Source of the DNA: Bacillus methanolicus
GTDB lineage: Bacteria > Bacillota > Bacilli > Bacillales > Cytobacillaceae
Direction: 5' to 3'
DNA: 64,000 bases
Assembly: GCF_028888695.1 (NCBI RefSeq)
Contig: NZ_PNFF01000002.1
Span: forward strand, 186,001-250,000
Below are positions 34,472-44,100 of this stretch, piece by piece. A program made the translations under genes and the position numbers. Under the pieces are notes generated by a model. The model was not told where the DNA came from. It saw nothing but the letters and a program-made list of their open reading frames with translations, and did no database searches. Each line of letters starts with the position of its first letter. Position 1 is the first letter of the stretch.

Positions 34472-36757
34472 TTAGCTACTTTTCTTAAATTCTACTGTAA
34501 AGTCGTTTACTTGGAAGGATCTTCCTACTAAATCTCCTAATTTTACATCATCGAGAGCCTTTCCTAATTGATTATTAATCAATTGATTAAGTAAATTAGC
34601 AACTTCAGGAGACGCAGACTCAGCAAAAGAGATTAGGATTTGGGAGAAATCAACTTTTGTTTTTTGCTCTATATCCCCTATAGTAGTATCTGATTTGTTC
34701 TTATTAATAACTACTTCTATTGTATTATTACCCTTTTTTGTAATCGTTCCAAATTCATTAGTAAAAGTTGTTATTGCTTCTGCACTAGCTCCCAGATTTA
34801 TTGTAATGGTAATTTCAGAACTTTGACCACCACCTGATCCTACTAAAACACCAGTAATTTTAATAGGATCTGTTAAGAATACAGCACGCAAATTTCCTAA
34901 ACTGATTCCCGGGGTGCCAGTATCTAAATCGCCGAAAAGATCTTTTGTAGTTATCTTTGTCCCCGGCAGTTCGATTGGAGAACTAATCCAGTTAGAAGAT
35001 CCTCTAGCTGTTAAAGAAGTCACTTTTACTTTTACGTTAGTACTTGGATTTGTCCCGATTTGAATTTCTGTTAAGACGTCATTGTTACTTTTCCCAGCCA
35101 GGTTAAATGTGTTGTTCTCAGCTGGAACGCTAACACCGCCAATTATGGCATTGACACTTGTCAAAGAAGGGATAACTACACTTGGTCCTCCTCCCCCTCC
35201 TCCTGGAACTGAAGGAGGTGTAGTTGGCGCCGGTGGTGTCACCACTTCTGGCTTATTTCCTTCAACTTTAATTCCCTCATCTGCCTTTTTAACTGTGCCT
35301 TTGTTGTCTACTTCTACTTTACCGGTAACAGATGGGGCTTTTTTGATTTCCTCTACAACTGCTCCTTTTGCGACAGCCACACTTGCTGCTGCATTCAATT
35401 TTATTTCTTTAACTTTAGCACCTTCAGATACTGCTATTTTTGCATTTTCTCCTGTTACATTTACGGATGTAGCTGAAAGATCTCCTTTTAATACGACACC
35501 TTGAGAATTAGCAGAACCTTTTGCTGCGATTGTAATTTTTTCAAATGATCCGACCGCTTTCGATTCTAGTGCTACACTTCCTTTCGTTCCTGCTTTTTCA
35601 GAAACAACAAGGCTTTTTACTTTTACGCCTTCTTGCGCTACAAGGTTAGAACCATTCGCATCATTGACTACCACACTATCGGCTTCTACACCTTTCAAAT
35701 AAAGGCTGTGATCAGCAACATCCTCCACAATAATGCTTCCTAAAGTTCCGTTTACTTTGTTCACTTTGACATTTTCAAGATAAACAGTACCTGCTCCATC
35801 AAGTGAACCTTTTACTACAAGATTTCCGTTAATAGAGACATTTCTCAATTTCACATGTTGATTTTTTCCGGCAACGATATAAACCGTTTTGTCTAATGTC
35901 TCGCTACCCGATGCAGGACCGAATGTAGAAGGTGAAGCCGAATTGGTAGATTTAGCAATATATAAAACTCCAACTTTATTAAATTCTTTTTGAGTATTTT
36001 CCAGTTTTGACAAGGCGTTTTTAATAATGGCACTTGTTTCTTTTTGGCCTTTTTTAGCTGCTTCACTTACTAGAAAATCAACATTACTAAGATGCGTTGC
36101 AGCCAAATCCGTATTTTTTGCTTTCAATGCTTTTTCTGCACGGTCGATCTCAATTTTAATAGAAACAGGATATAATAATTGCTTCATTAGATTCTCAGCT
36201 GAATGTTTGTAGTAATGACGGAATTCGTTCCGTGTTGTGGTACCATACACCCGATCCAGCATAAAAGCATTTTTCTTAATTTCTCTTGAAAGCTCATGAT
36301 ACAGCTTTTCTGTTTGGTCATCGACGATATTCTTATCAAATCTGCTCTTTAATTCAGTATATTTCTTCTGGATTTTCAAACCGGAAGATACAGCATCAAT
36401 ATAGGCAGCCGCTCTGTTAACATAAGTTGTTACATTGGCATCAAGACGAGCTTGTAACACTTCTTTCTCTTTTCCCTTCAAGGCGGCAACAGATTTCTTA
36501 GCTTCGGCAAGAGCCTTCTTTGTGTCGTTGAACAACTTCATATTTGGATATCCAACGAGATTGTTCGGATACTTTGTTTTTCGATATTCAATCGAAACTT
36601 CCCATTTCAGTGCACCAGCAAGCTTTTCAGCTTTTACAACTGCTTTTTCTGCTTCTGAAACAGAGGCAGCATCTGCTGTGTTCGTGACCGCAAATACAGA
36701 CGTTGCAACCGTCGCAGCTAAAACTGTTTTTCCTACTATGTATTTCTTTTTTTTCAT
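34472..36757 (-). CDS. S-layer-like protein with SbsC-type N-terminal domain
   Basis: 761 residues. Signal peptide (to about 30), then an alpha-helical domain (about 35-265) matching the S-layer protein SbsC of Geobacillus, including MLDRVYGTTTRNEFRHYYK. In SbsC this part binds the secondary cell wall polymer. Next is a Val/Gly/Asn-rich stretch (about 285-480) with short repeating strands (LRNVSINGNLVVKGSLDG), suggesting a parallel beta-helix, then a Pro/Gly hinge (PAPTTPPSVPGGGGGG) and a unique C-terminal domain. This is not the Ig-like array of classical SbsC, so it may be an accessory surface protein rather than the main S-layer subunit. Confidence 0.85.
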   Translation of the reverse strand: MKKKKYIVGKTVLAATVATSVFAVTNTADAASVSEAEKAVVKAEKLAGALKWEVSIEYRKTKYPNNLVGYPNMKLFNDTKKALAEAKKSVAALKGKEKEVLQARLDANVTTYVNRAAAYIDAVSSGLKIQKKYTELKSRFDKNIVDDQTEKLYHELSREIKKNAFMLDRVYGTTTRNEFRHYYKHSAENLMKQLLYPVSIKIEIDRAEKALKAKNTDLAATHLSNVDFLVSEAAKKGQKETSAIIKNALSKLENTQKEFNKVGVLYIAKSTNSASPSTFGPASGSETLDKTVYIVAGKNQHVKLRNVSINGNLVVKGSLDGAGTVYLENVKVNKVNGTLGSIIVEDVADHSLYLKGVEADSVVVNDANGSNLVAQEGVKVKSLVVSEKAGTKGSVALESKAVGSFEKITIAAKGSANSQGVVLKGDLSATSVNVTGENAKIAVSEGAKVKEIKLNAAASVAVAKGAVVEEIKKAPSVTGKVEVDNKGTVKKADEGIKVEGNKPEVVTPPAPTTPPSVPGGGGGGPSVVIPSLTSVNAIIGGVSVPAENNTFNLAGKSNNDVLTEIQIGTNPSTNVKVKVTSLTARGSSNWISSPIELPGTKITTKDLFGDLDTGTPGISLGNLRAVFLTDPIKITGVLVGSGGGQSSEITITINLGASAEAITTFTNEFGTITKKGNNTIEVVINKNKSDTTIGDIEQKTKVDFSQILISFAESASPEVANLLNQLINNQLGKALDDVKLGDLVGRSFQVNDFTVEFKKSS

Positions 36758-36987
36758 AGATATACACGCCTCTCTTATATTTAATTTCCATTTCCTATGT
36801 CAGTTTTATGCCGTTTATACGAATTTGGAATAATAATCCATAAGAAAATAATAATTTAGATATTTCCTTAATTCAATAAAAATAGTTAAATTTACACAAT
36901 TTTATCCAACTTTTTATGAAAATTGAATGAAAATTATGGTAATATTTTAGTACTTACTAAGGAATTGAAAGGGGAAACCTTAAGAAA

Positions 36988-37740
36988 ATGAGAAGAGTTT
37001 GGAAAATTGCTATATCGATTGTCCTGATTATTGTACTTGGAGGTGCTGGAACAGCCTATTATTTTTTCAAAGTAAAAAAATACAATGTTGCTGATAAAAA
37101 AGTAGAGGAGATTACTACTTCTGAATACGATATCATCCTGCCAGGAGAAAATGGCAGTTCTGAAATTGAAGAAAAAATTGAAGAAGCTCAAAATAAAACA
37201 AATAATAATAAGTCTGAAATTGAAAAAAATATAAAAGCACAAAGCAAAACAAATAATAATGACAAAAGTCACACATCAACTATTGCACCAATTAATGATT
37301 CATCTCAGAGTTCTACTAATCACCAAAAAAATAATTCTAAGGAATTAAGTATAGAAGGAAATAAGACAGGAAATCAGCAAAAAGAGGTTACTGTGGCTAG
37401 TATTAAACAAAAATATCGTCCATCATTTGAGTACTTACAAATACAGGCAAATAATAAAATCGATTCCCTTGTAGCTCAAGCTTATACAGAATACCAAGAA
37501 AAAAAGAAAAATGGAGAATCTATATCTTTTCCCTATTTCTATCAGAAATACAGTTCTGCAAGTAGAGTATTAGAAAAGAATACAGATGCTGCGTTTAATA
37601 CGATCCTTAATGCTTTACAGAATGAATTAAAAAAGAACGGATTTAGCGCTTCTCATGCGAATAGTTTTAAAGAAGAATACGAAAGTACCAAAAAAGCACG
37701 AGAAGCGGACCTAATAAACAAAGCGAAGGAAGCATTTTAA
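36988..37740 (+). CDS. Membrane-anchored protein with Asn/Ser-rich linker, unknown function
   Basis: 250 residues. One N-terminal helix (IAISIVLIIVLGGAGTAYYF), then a low-complexity Asn/Lys/Ser/Thr linker (about 60-140), and a C-terminal helical domain (KQKYRPSFEYLQIQANNKID onward) with charged heptad-like spacing. AGGGGA precedes the ATG. It is divergent from the S-layer-like gene and has its own terminator. The family is not recognised. Confidence 0.75.
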   Translation: MRRVWKIAISIVLIIVLGGAGTAYYFFKVKKYNVADKKVEEITTSEYDIILPGENGSSEIEEKIEEAQNKTNNNKSEIEKNIKAQSKTNNNDKSHTSTIAPINDSSQSSTNHQKNNSKELSIEGNKTGNQQKEVTVASIKQKYRPSFEYLQIQANNKIDSLVAQAYTEYQEKKKNGESISFPYFYQKYSSASRVLEKNTDAAFNTILNALQNELKKNGFSASHANSFKEEYESTKKAREADLINKAKEAF

Positions 37741-37743
37741 ATC

Positions 37744-37790
37744 AAAAAGAATCCCCTCTAGATTTTAAGTATCTAAAGGGGATTCTTTTT
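37744..37790 (+). terminator. Strong terminator
   Basis: AAAAAGAATCCCCT pairs with AGGGGATTCTTTTT, with an inner AGAT/ATCT stem, directly after the TAA at 37740. It could act in both directions. Confidence 0.9.
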
Positions 37791-38072
37791 CAATATAGGG
37801 AATTAAAATTTATAGCTTTTGATTAAGGTAGAATCCCTTTTGAAAAACTTGATTATTAAACTAAGAAGCTAATCAGGCATGAAAGAATTTTAAAAAAACA
37901 ATTATGGAGGATCAATTTTCATGCTTTTAGTAAATTACTGCCTTACAAAAAGTGTAGTCTTTTTCTTATTTTCATTCACTTGAAGTTAATTGTATCTTCT
38001 TTTCACTTTTTACATAAACACCAAGACAATTTGAACTTTTTACTTTAATCCCATGTATTCTCATTCCGCAGT

Positions 38073-38140
38073 ATTTAATCAAACGTTTGATTAATAAATT
38101 GAATTTCAAAAACCCAATCTTTTACACTTTCTACAAAAAC
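38073..38140. repeat. Palindrome-bearing repeat (copy 3)
   Basis: TTAATCAAACGTTTGATTAA at 38075-38094, then TAATAAA and the same following 45 bp as copy 2 at 31172, with about five differences. Upstream, a 20-codon ORF at 37921 with GGAGG (MLLVNYCLTKSVVFFLF) may be the remnant of a signal peptide. Confidence 0.75.
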
Positions 38141-38245
38141 TTATTTTTAGATGATATCGAAACACAGATTTTCAAAACTATCTTCCTCAAACTATTATTC
38201 ACAAACCCTTTAAAGTACCAATAATTATTAATGTAATTAGGGAAA

Positions 38246-38515
38246 TGTAACCGCCAAGTAGAAATGAACACTTTCTTACCTAAAAATGCTGAATAAGATT
38301 GAACACTTTTTTCCAGTAGAGACGTGCACTTTATTTGGAGAGGCGGGCATGATAGCCTTTGTCGGCTGAGCCAGATTCATTGATATATCAGGCTTCCTGG
38401 CTAATAATCTTGCCCGCAGAGGCTCCAAGTAAAGTGACAAAATGCCAGCACTAACTTCCAGTAAAGTGTTCACTACTAATTAGCAAAATGTGTTCAAAGT
38501 TATCAGGCGGTTACA
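38246..38515. mobile_element. 270-bp MITE with IS21-like ends
   Basis: The ends are TGTAACCGCC (38246) and GGCGGTTACA (to 38515), flanked by the direct repeat GGAAA at 38241-38245 and 38516-38520. Inside are nested inverted copies of GAACACTTT/AAAGTGTTC, CTTTATTTGGAG/CTCCAAGTAAAG and a GCGGGCA/TTGCCCGC hairpin. Multiple internal end repeats with TG...CA termini are typical of IS21-family ends. There is no transposase, so it would need one in trans. Confidence 0.8.
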
Positions 38516-38608
38516 GGAAAGAGCAGTAATGTAGATTTCTCATTAAATATCAAAGCTAAGTCCAATAAGGTAACTATATAAAATAAACGGCTAACTTAGA
38601 ATAAACAT

Positions 38609-38637
38609 CCTCCCACTGAAAAAGATTCAGCAGGAGG
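38609..38637 (-). terminator. Hairpin downstream of the galE pseudogene
   Basis: CCTCCCACTGAA and TTCAGCAGGAGG form a stem with a short loop just after the galE copy. A similar hairpin follows the intact galE at 61500, so the terminator seems to have been duplicated with the gene. Confidence 0.55.
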
Positions 38638-38646
38638 CTTTCCTGT

Positions 38647-39617
38647 TTATTTCGCGTTTCGGCTATGCCATTTCCAAGCGCTTGCAATTATTTCTTCAAG
38701 TGAATAATTCGCTTTCCAGCCAAGTTCTTCGTAAATTTTTTGCGATGAAGCGACAAGACGAGCAGGGTCACCCGGGCGGCGGTCGGTGTATTCGATCACG
38801 GCTTTACGGCCTGTAACTCTTTCGCACGTTTCAATCACTTCTTTAACGGAATAGCCTAAGCCGTTACCAAGATTGTAGACCGCGGTTTTCTTTTTACCGT
38901 CAAGCAGTGCTTCTATCGCAAGAATATGCGCTCGTGCAAGGTCGGTGACATGGATGTAGTCACGAATGCATGTGCCGTCCGGAGTATCGTAATTGGTCCC
39001 GAAGACAGAGATTTTCTCACGTTCTCCTAATAAATGTTGCAACACGATAGGGATTAAATGTGTCTCTGGGTTATGGTCTTCACCAATTTCCCCTGACTCA
39101 TGCGCTCCAGCCGCGTTGAAATAACGAAGAACAACATAGTTAAGATCATAGCCACTGCAAAATCCTCTAAAATTTGTTCGATCATTAATTTTGAACGTCC
39201 ATATGGATTAATTGGGTTTGTTGGACAATCTTCCGTAATCAATTCAACATTTGGAATCCCATACGTCGCCGCTGTTGATGAGAAAATAAAGTTTTTCACA
39301 TTATATTTCAACATTGTTTCCAGTAATGTTATCGTCGCCGCCACATTGTTTTGATAATATTTCATCGGATCAACAACCGATTCACCAACTAAACTGTTTG
39401 CCGCAAAATGCATCACTGCTTTAATCGGGTATTTTTCAAAAATCGCTTCTAAATCGGCACGATTACCTAAGTCCCCTTGAAAAAAAACGGCACGTTCATC
39501 AACTAAATGACGATAACCGGTGGAAAGTTTATCGAGAACTATAACTTCTTCTTTTTCTACTAATTCCTTTACTAAATGGCTACCGATGTAGCCAGCACCG
39601 CCAATGACTAAAATCAT
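38647..39617 (-). pseudogene. galE: Frameshifted UDP-glucose 4-epimerase copy
   Basis: Starts at ATG 39617 with AGGAGG and reads MILVIGGAGYIGSHLVKEL to residue about 154 (IEQILEDFA), then shifts frame. The C-terminal half resumes in another frame up to 38647 ([20 protein letters not shown]). Comparison with the intact copy at 61540-62511 places the lesion at a single missing base near 39154: GACCATATGCC there reads GATCATAGCC here. The product would lose the C-terminal substrate domain. It is the last gene of the polysaccharide locus. Confidence 0.9.
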
Positions 39618-39662
39618 ACAAATCCTCCTAACCAGGGCCTTTAAGAAAACAAAACAAATGAA

Positions 39663-41410
39663 TTAATTATATTGATAAACAATGTCATTTACTAATTCCA
39701 TAACCGTATTTTCTAACTGTGCAAGTAATGTTTCGCTCTCTTCCAATGATGTTCCTTTCACGCCAAAGTAAAACTTCGCTTTCGGCTCTGTTCCAGATGG
39801 TCGTAAGCAGAACCACGAACTATTTGCGAGATGGTACTTTAGACGTTCGAACGAGGCAAATCAATCGTTGACTCTTCTCCGGTCGCAACCATCGTGCGTT
39901 TGCTTGTTAAATAGTCTTCAATCGCGACAACGGCAACGCCAGCGATTTCTTTAGGCGGTTCTTTGCGGAATGTCGCTAAAATGTTCGCTATTTGCTCTGC
40001 ACCCTCTTTTCCTTTTAGCGTGACCGAACACAATGATTCTTTAAAATAACCATATTTCGCAAAAATCTCTAATAAACCTTCATACAATGTTTTTCCTTTT
40101 GACTTATAATATGCCGCGACCTCTGCCGCAAAAATAGCGGATTGGACCGCGTCTTTGTCTCGGACAAAGTCACCGATTAAATAGCCATAGCTTTCTTCAT
40201 AACCAAATTGGAACGTGTATGCTTTCGTTAGTTCAAATTCGTTAATTTTCTCACCAATAAATTTAAAGCCTGTTAACGTATCAATCGTCGGCAATCCATA
40301 ATGCTTTGAAATCGCGCGACCAATTTCTGACGTAACTATTGTTTTAACAACGACACCGTTTTCCGGCAATATGCCTTTCGCCTGCTTTTGTGATAATAAA
40401 TATTCCAGCATCAACGCGCCCATTTGGTTGCCTGTTAAGACAACATATTGTCCTTCAAGGTTCTTCACCGCGACACCAAGACGGTCAGCATCCGGATCTG
40501 TCGCCATTAAAATGTCTGCTTCCATTTCTTCTCCATTTTTGATCGCCAATTCAAAAGCCGCATGTTCTTCCGGGTTTGGCGAAGCAACAGTGGAAAAGTA
40601 CGGGTCAGGTAGCTCTTGTTACTTAACAACGGTGACGTTTTCAAAGCCAAATGCTTTTAAACCAGCGCGTACTAACTTATTGGCAGTGCCATGCAATGGA
40701 GAAAAGACAATTCTTAAATCCTTCGCCACTTTCGCAACCATCTCTGGAGCTAATTGAATTGTTTTTAATAGCTGAACATACGCTTCATCGATTCCTTCTC
40801 CGATATAAGTAAGCAAACCGTTTGCAAGAAGTTCTTGCTCGTTTGCCACTTCCACCGTCAATTCATTTTCGACTGCATTGACGTATTGAATAATCGTATC
40901 TGCCGCAGCTGGCGGGATTTGTCCACCTTCTTCTCCATACACTTTAAACCCGTTATACTCCGGCGGATTATGACTTGCAGTAATCACGACACCGGCAAAC
41001 GCGCCTAAATGACGAACCGCAAACGACAGCTCTGGAGTTGGACGAAGCTCTTTAAATAAGTAAGCTTTGATCCCATGCTTTCCAACCGTCTTTGCCACTT
41101 CTAACGCAAACTCAGACGATTTATGACGGGAATCATAGGCAATCACGACACCGCGCTCTTTCGCTTTTTCGCCTTGCTCGACAATGTAACGCGCTAACCC
41201 TTCAGACGCTTTACGAATTGTATAAATGTTCATCCGATTCGTACCAGGACCAATCTCCCCGCGCATACCGCCTGTGCCAAAGTCTAAATTTTTATAAAAA
41301 CTATCCTCAAGCACCTTTTCATTATTTTTCATATCGATTAATTGTTGTTTTAACTCTGCATCTAACGCTGGATATGAAAGCCATTTTTTATAGGTAGTTT
41401 GCTAGTTCAT
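39663..41410 (-). pseudogene. pgcA: Phosphoglucomutase/phosphomannomutase (PgcA type) pseudogene
   Basis: The original start at 41410 (GGAGG upstream) is followed by TAG as codon three (41402-41404; [10 protein letters not shown] follows). The active-site loop [14 protein letters not shown], metal loop TDPDADR and sugar loop GYEESYG remain. A second in-frame TAA sits at 40619-40621 (VVK[12 protein letters not shown]), and a missing base near 39838 shifts the last 58 residues ([14 protein letters not shown]) out of frame. Three independent lesions make it a true pseudogene. The enzyme would interconvert glucose-6-P and glucose-1-P for UDP-glucose supply, so another copy must serve the cell. 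Confidence 0.92.
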
Positions 41411-41423
41411 TTTTATCCTCCTC

Positions 41424-41460
41424 TAAAAAAATAAGACCGCTAAAGCATTGCTTTAGCGGC
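41424..41460 (-). terminator. Terminator after manC
   Basis: CCGCTAAAGC pairs with GCTTTAGCGG across a 3-nt loop. On the minus strand it is followed by TCTTATTTTTTT, so it should stop transcription of the polysaccharide operon before the pgcA and galE pseudogenes unless antitermination occurs. Confidence 0.85.
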
Positions 41461-41466
41461 ATGACA

Positions 41467-42840
41467 TTACTTACTTATATGATAGCAATTCTCTTCTACT
41501 TCTTCCCATGTCATATAAATACGAATAATATCTTCCTCGATAAGCTCCGTTCCTGTTTGCACTTCAATAAATTCTAAATCCGTAGTTGCTTTAATCCCAT
41601 GTTCTGCCCCAACAGGAATTTCAAGCACATCACCCGGCTTCACGCAGCGAATCTCGCCATTAAGAGCAAATTCTCCTTCTCCTTTAATTATGGTCCACAC
41701 TTCACTGCGTTTATAGTGCATCTGATAACTTAAATTTTTCCCTGCTGTAACGCCGATTCGTTTTGTTAATACCTCTCTTCCATCTTCAAACTTTGTATAA
41801 TCTAATACTCGATACCAACCCCAGCGACGTTCTTCATACATCGGACGTTGATCAAAGTCGTTCACGAGTTCTTTAATTCTTGGGCTTGCTGCTTTATCGG
41901 AAACTAAAATTCCGTCCGGACTCACGGCAACAATGGCATTCGATACTCCTAATACGGTAACAGGAATATCCAACTCATTAATTAAATGAGTATTTTCTGA
42001 AGCGGCAATAACACCTTTACCAATTTGGTTTGTTGCCATTTCCTCTGTTAACGTATTCCATGTTCCAAGGTCTTTCCAATAACCATCGTAAGGCAATACA
42101 ACAATATGTTCTGTCTTTTCTACGACCTCATAGTCAAAGCTAATTTTCGGTAACTTATCATACTGCTTTAATAACTCATCATATTGAATTGGAAGTCCTT
42201 TTTCTTGCAGTAAGGAGATTATATTATCAAGCTTAAACGCAAACACGCCGCAATTCCAAAGAGCCCCTTGTTCAATTAATTCCGCTGCTTTTTCTTCGGT
42301 CGGCTTCTCTGTAAAATGACTTACCCTTAAATAATCGCTATCACTAGATTTGGAAGCTGGAACAATATAACCGTACTTCGCAGATGGGTACGTTGGCTCT
42401 ACCCCGATTAACGCCAAATCGGCTCCACTCGCTAGTACAGTTTCCTCTAAATCTTTCACTCGATTAAAAAAGCGATCCTCTGCATAAGGATCAACAGGCA
42501 ACACAGCAATGACTTCGTTTAAACTAATCCCTTGAATGCTATATAGATATACCGATGCTAAAGCAATCGCCGGAAAAGTATCACGGCGCTTCGGTTCAAT
42601 AATAATCGGTACATCATGTCCTAATTGACTTTGAATCATATCGACTTGGGATTTGCTAGTAGCGATGACAGCAGAATTAGCTAGGCCGACATTTCCCAAC
42701 TGCCCCCAGACTCGCTGAACCATTGATTGTAACTCGCCATTTTGATTTTCTAACACTTTTAAAAACTGCTTTGAACGAGCATCATTAGATAACGGCCAAA
42801 GGCGTTTGCCGGAGCCACCGGATAACAATACAAGTTTCAT
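41467..42840 (-). CDS. manC: Mannose-1-phosphate guanylyltransferase (with C-terminal cupin)
   Basis: 457 residues. The N-terminal nucleotidyltransferase domain has LLSGGSGKRLWPLSNDARSK, the GTP-binding signature, and FTEKPTEEKAAELI. The C-terminal cupin domain (about 350-457, GWYRVLDYTKFEDGREVLTK and HYKRSEVWTIIKGEGEFALN) is the type II mannose-6-phosphate isomerase module, so it may be bifunctional. It makes GDP-mannose, presumably for the WbaZ-like transferase encoded just upstream (22-nt gap). This is the last intact gene of the locus, with a strong terminator behind it. Confidence 0.93.
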   Translation of the reverse strand: MKLVLLSGGSGKRLWPLSNDARSKQFLKVLENQNGELQSMVQRVWGQLGNVGLANSAVIATSKSQVDMIQSQLGHDVPIIIEPKRRDTFPAIALASVYLYSIQGISLNEVIAVLPVDPYAEDRFFNRVKDLEETVLASGADLALIGVEPTYPSAKYGYIVPASKSSDSDYLRVSHFTEKPTEEKAAELIEQGALWNCGVFAFKLDNIISLLQEKGLPIQYDELLKQYDKLPKISFDYEVVEKTEHIVVLPYDGYWKDLGTWNTLTEEMATNQIGKGVIAASENTHLINELDIPVTVLGVSNAIVAVSPDGILVSDKAASPRIKELVNDFDQRPMYEERRWGWYRVLDYTKFEDGREVLTKRIGVTAGKNLSYQMHYKRSEVWTIIKGEGEFALNGEIRCVKPGDVLEIPVGAEHGIKATTDLEFIEVQTGTELIEEDIIRIYMTWEEVEENCYHISK

Positions 42841-42861
42841 TGGAGACCTCCTAATTTTTAT

Positions 42862-43983
42862 TTACATATTTTTGAGTTTATTATTCACATAGTCTTGAAA
42901 CTCTTTCCTAAATCTTTCTGGTGAAAAACGCAACGCATTTTCACGACAATCTTGGTATTTAATATCACCTGAGATATTCTCAAATGACTTAATAGAATGA
43001 ACTAGCGATTTTACTGTTTGTTCTTCAAAAAATAAACCTGTTGGATTCTCAGATTGTCCGTATCCTCGAACAGTTTCTAATGCCTCCCCTTTCCCAAAGG
43101 CAATAACTGGGGTACCACAAGATTGTGCCTCAACAGGTATAATCCCGAAGTCCTCCTCAGCAGCAAATACAAATGCTTTTGCCCGCTGCATATAATCTTT
43201 TAAAACTTCAAAAGGCTGATATCCAAGTAACTCTACATTAGAAGCAGCCTTTGCCTTAATTTTATTGAAATCTGGCCCATCACCAATAACAACTAACTTT
43301 TTATCCGGCATTTGTGAGAAAGCTTCAACGATTAAGTCAATTTTTTTATATGGAACCATTCGAGATGCTGTAAGATAAAAGTCTTCTTTTTTATCGTGGA
43401 AAATAAAAGCGGACACATCTACCGGTGGATAGATGACATCCGCTTCCCTTCGATATACTTTCCAAATTCTCCTAGCGATAAATTTTGAATTCGCTACAAA
43501 ATAGTCGACACCATTTGCCGTACGATAATCCCAATTTCTTATGTAATGAAGGATTGTCTTCGCGATCCAGCCTTTTATTCCTCGGTCTAATCCCGCTTCT
43601 TTTAAATATTGATGCTGCAAATCCCATGCATAGCGGATTGGCGAATGAACATAAGAAATATGCAGTTGGTCAGGGCCTGTAATCACTCCCTTCGCAACTG
43701 CATGCGAACTTGAAATGACAATATCATACTTCGATACATCCAATTGCTCAATAGCTAACGGCATAAAAGGAAGATAGCTGCGATATTTTTTCCGAGCAAA
43801 CGGCAACTTTTGAATAAAAGAGGTAGTAACCTGTTTATTTAAAATAAAATCTCTCTGATCTTCATCTATAAAGTCTACGAGGCTAAACAAATCAGCATCA
43901 GGATAAATCTTGAGTAATTGTTCCAATACTTTCTCCGCGCCTGCATAGGTGACTAGCCAGTCGTGAATGATTGCAACTTTCAC
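42862..43983 (-). CDS. GT4 glycosyltransferase, WbaZ-like (probable mannosyltransferase)
   Basis: 373 residues from GTG with GGAGG upstream. The GT-B fold motifs are N-terminal IIHDWLVTYAGAEKVLEQLL, then SYVHSPIRYAWDL and the C-terminal nucleotide-sugar block FVFAAEEDFGIIPVEAQSCG with TPVIAFGKGEALETV. This wording is close to WbaZ-type mannosyltransferases, and the adjacent manC supports GDP-mannose as donor (inference). It should add a sugar to the undecaprenyl-linked repeat unit at the inner membrane face. Confidence 0.88.
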   Translation of the reverse strand: MKVAIIHDWLVTYAGAEKVLEQLLKIYPDADLFSLVDFIDEDQRDFILNKQVTTSFIQKLPFARKKYRSYLPFMPLAIEQLDVSKYDIVISSSHAVAKGVITGPDQLHISYVHSPIRYAWDLQHQYLKEAGLDRGIKGWIAKTILHYIRNWDYRTANGVDYFVANSKFIARRIWKVYRREADVIYPPVDVSAFIFHDKKEDFYLTASRMVPYKKIDLIVEAFSQMPDKKLVVIGDGPDFNKIKAKAASNVELLGYQPFEVLKDYMQRAKAFVFAAEEDFGIIPVEAQSCGTPVIAFGKGEALETVRGYGQSENPTGLFFEEQTVKSLVHSIKSFENISGDIKYQDCRENALRFSPERFRKEFQDYVNNKLKNM

Positions 43984-44100
43984 TTTGCTAGCACCTCCCT
44001 CTATATACTTTAAAATTCTCCCGAATACTCACGTTTTCTCTAAATTTCATTAACACCTAATAGTTGATCCACCGAAAATCATGGTTATAAATTGAATTTA

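Noticed and set aside
35082-35504. 140-codon ORF opposite the S-layer-like gene
   Set aside because: A shadow of the Val/Ala/Gly-rich coding region on the other strand; no ribosome site.
38276-38473. 65-codon minus-strand ORF
   Set aside because: It lies wholly inside the MITE and arises from its inverted repeats.
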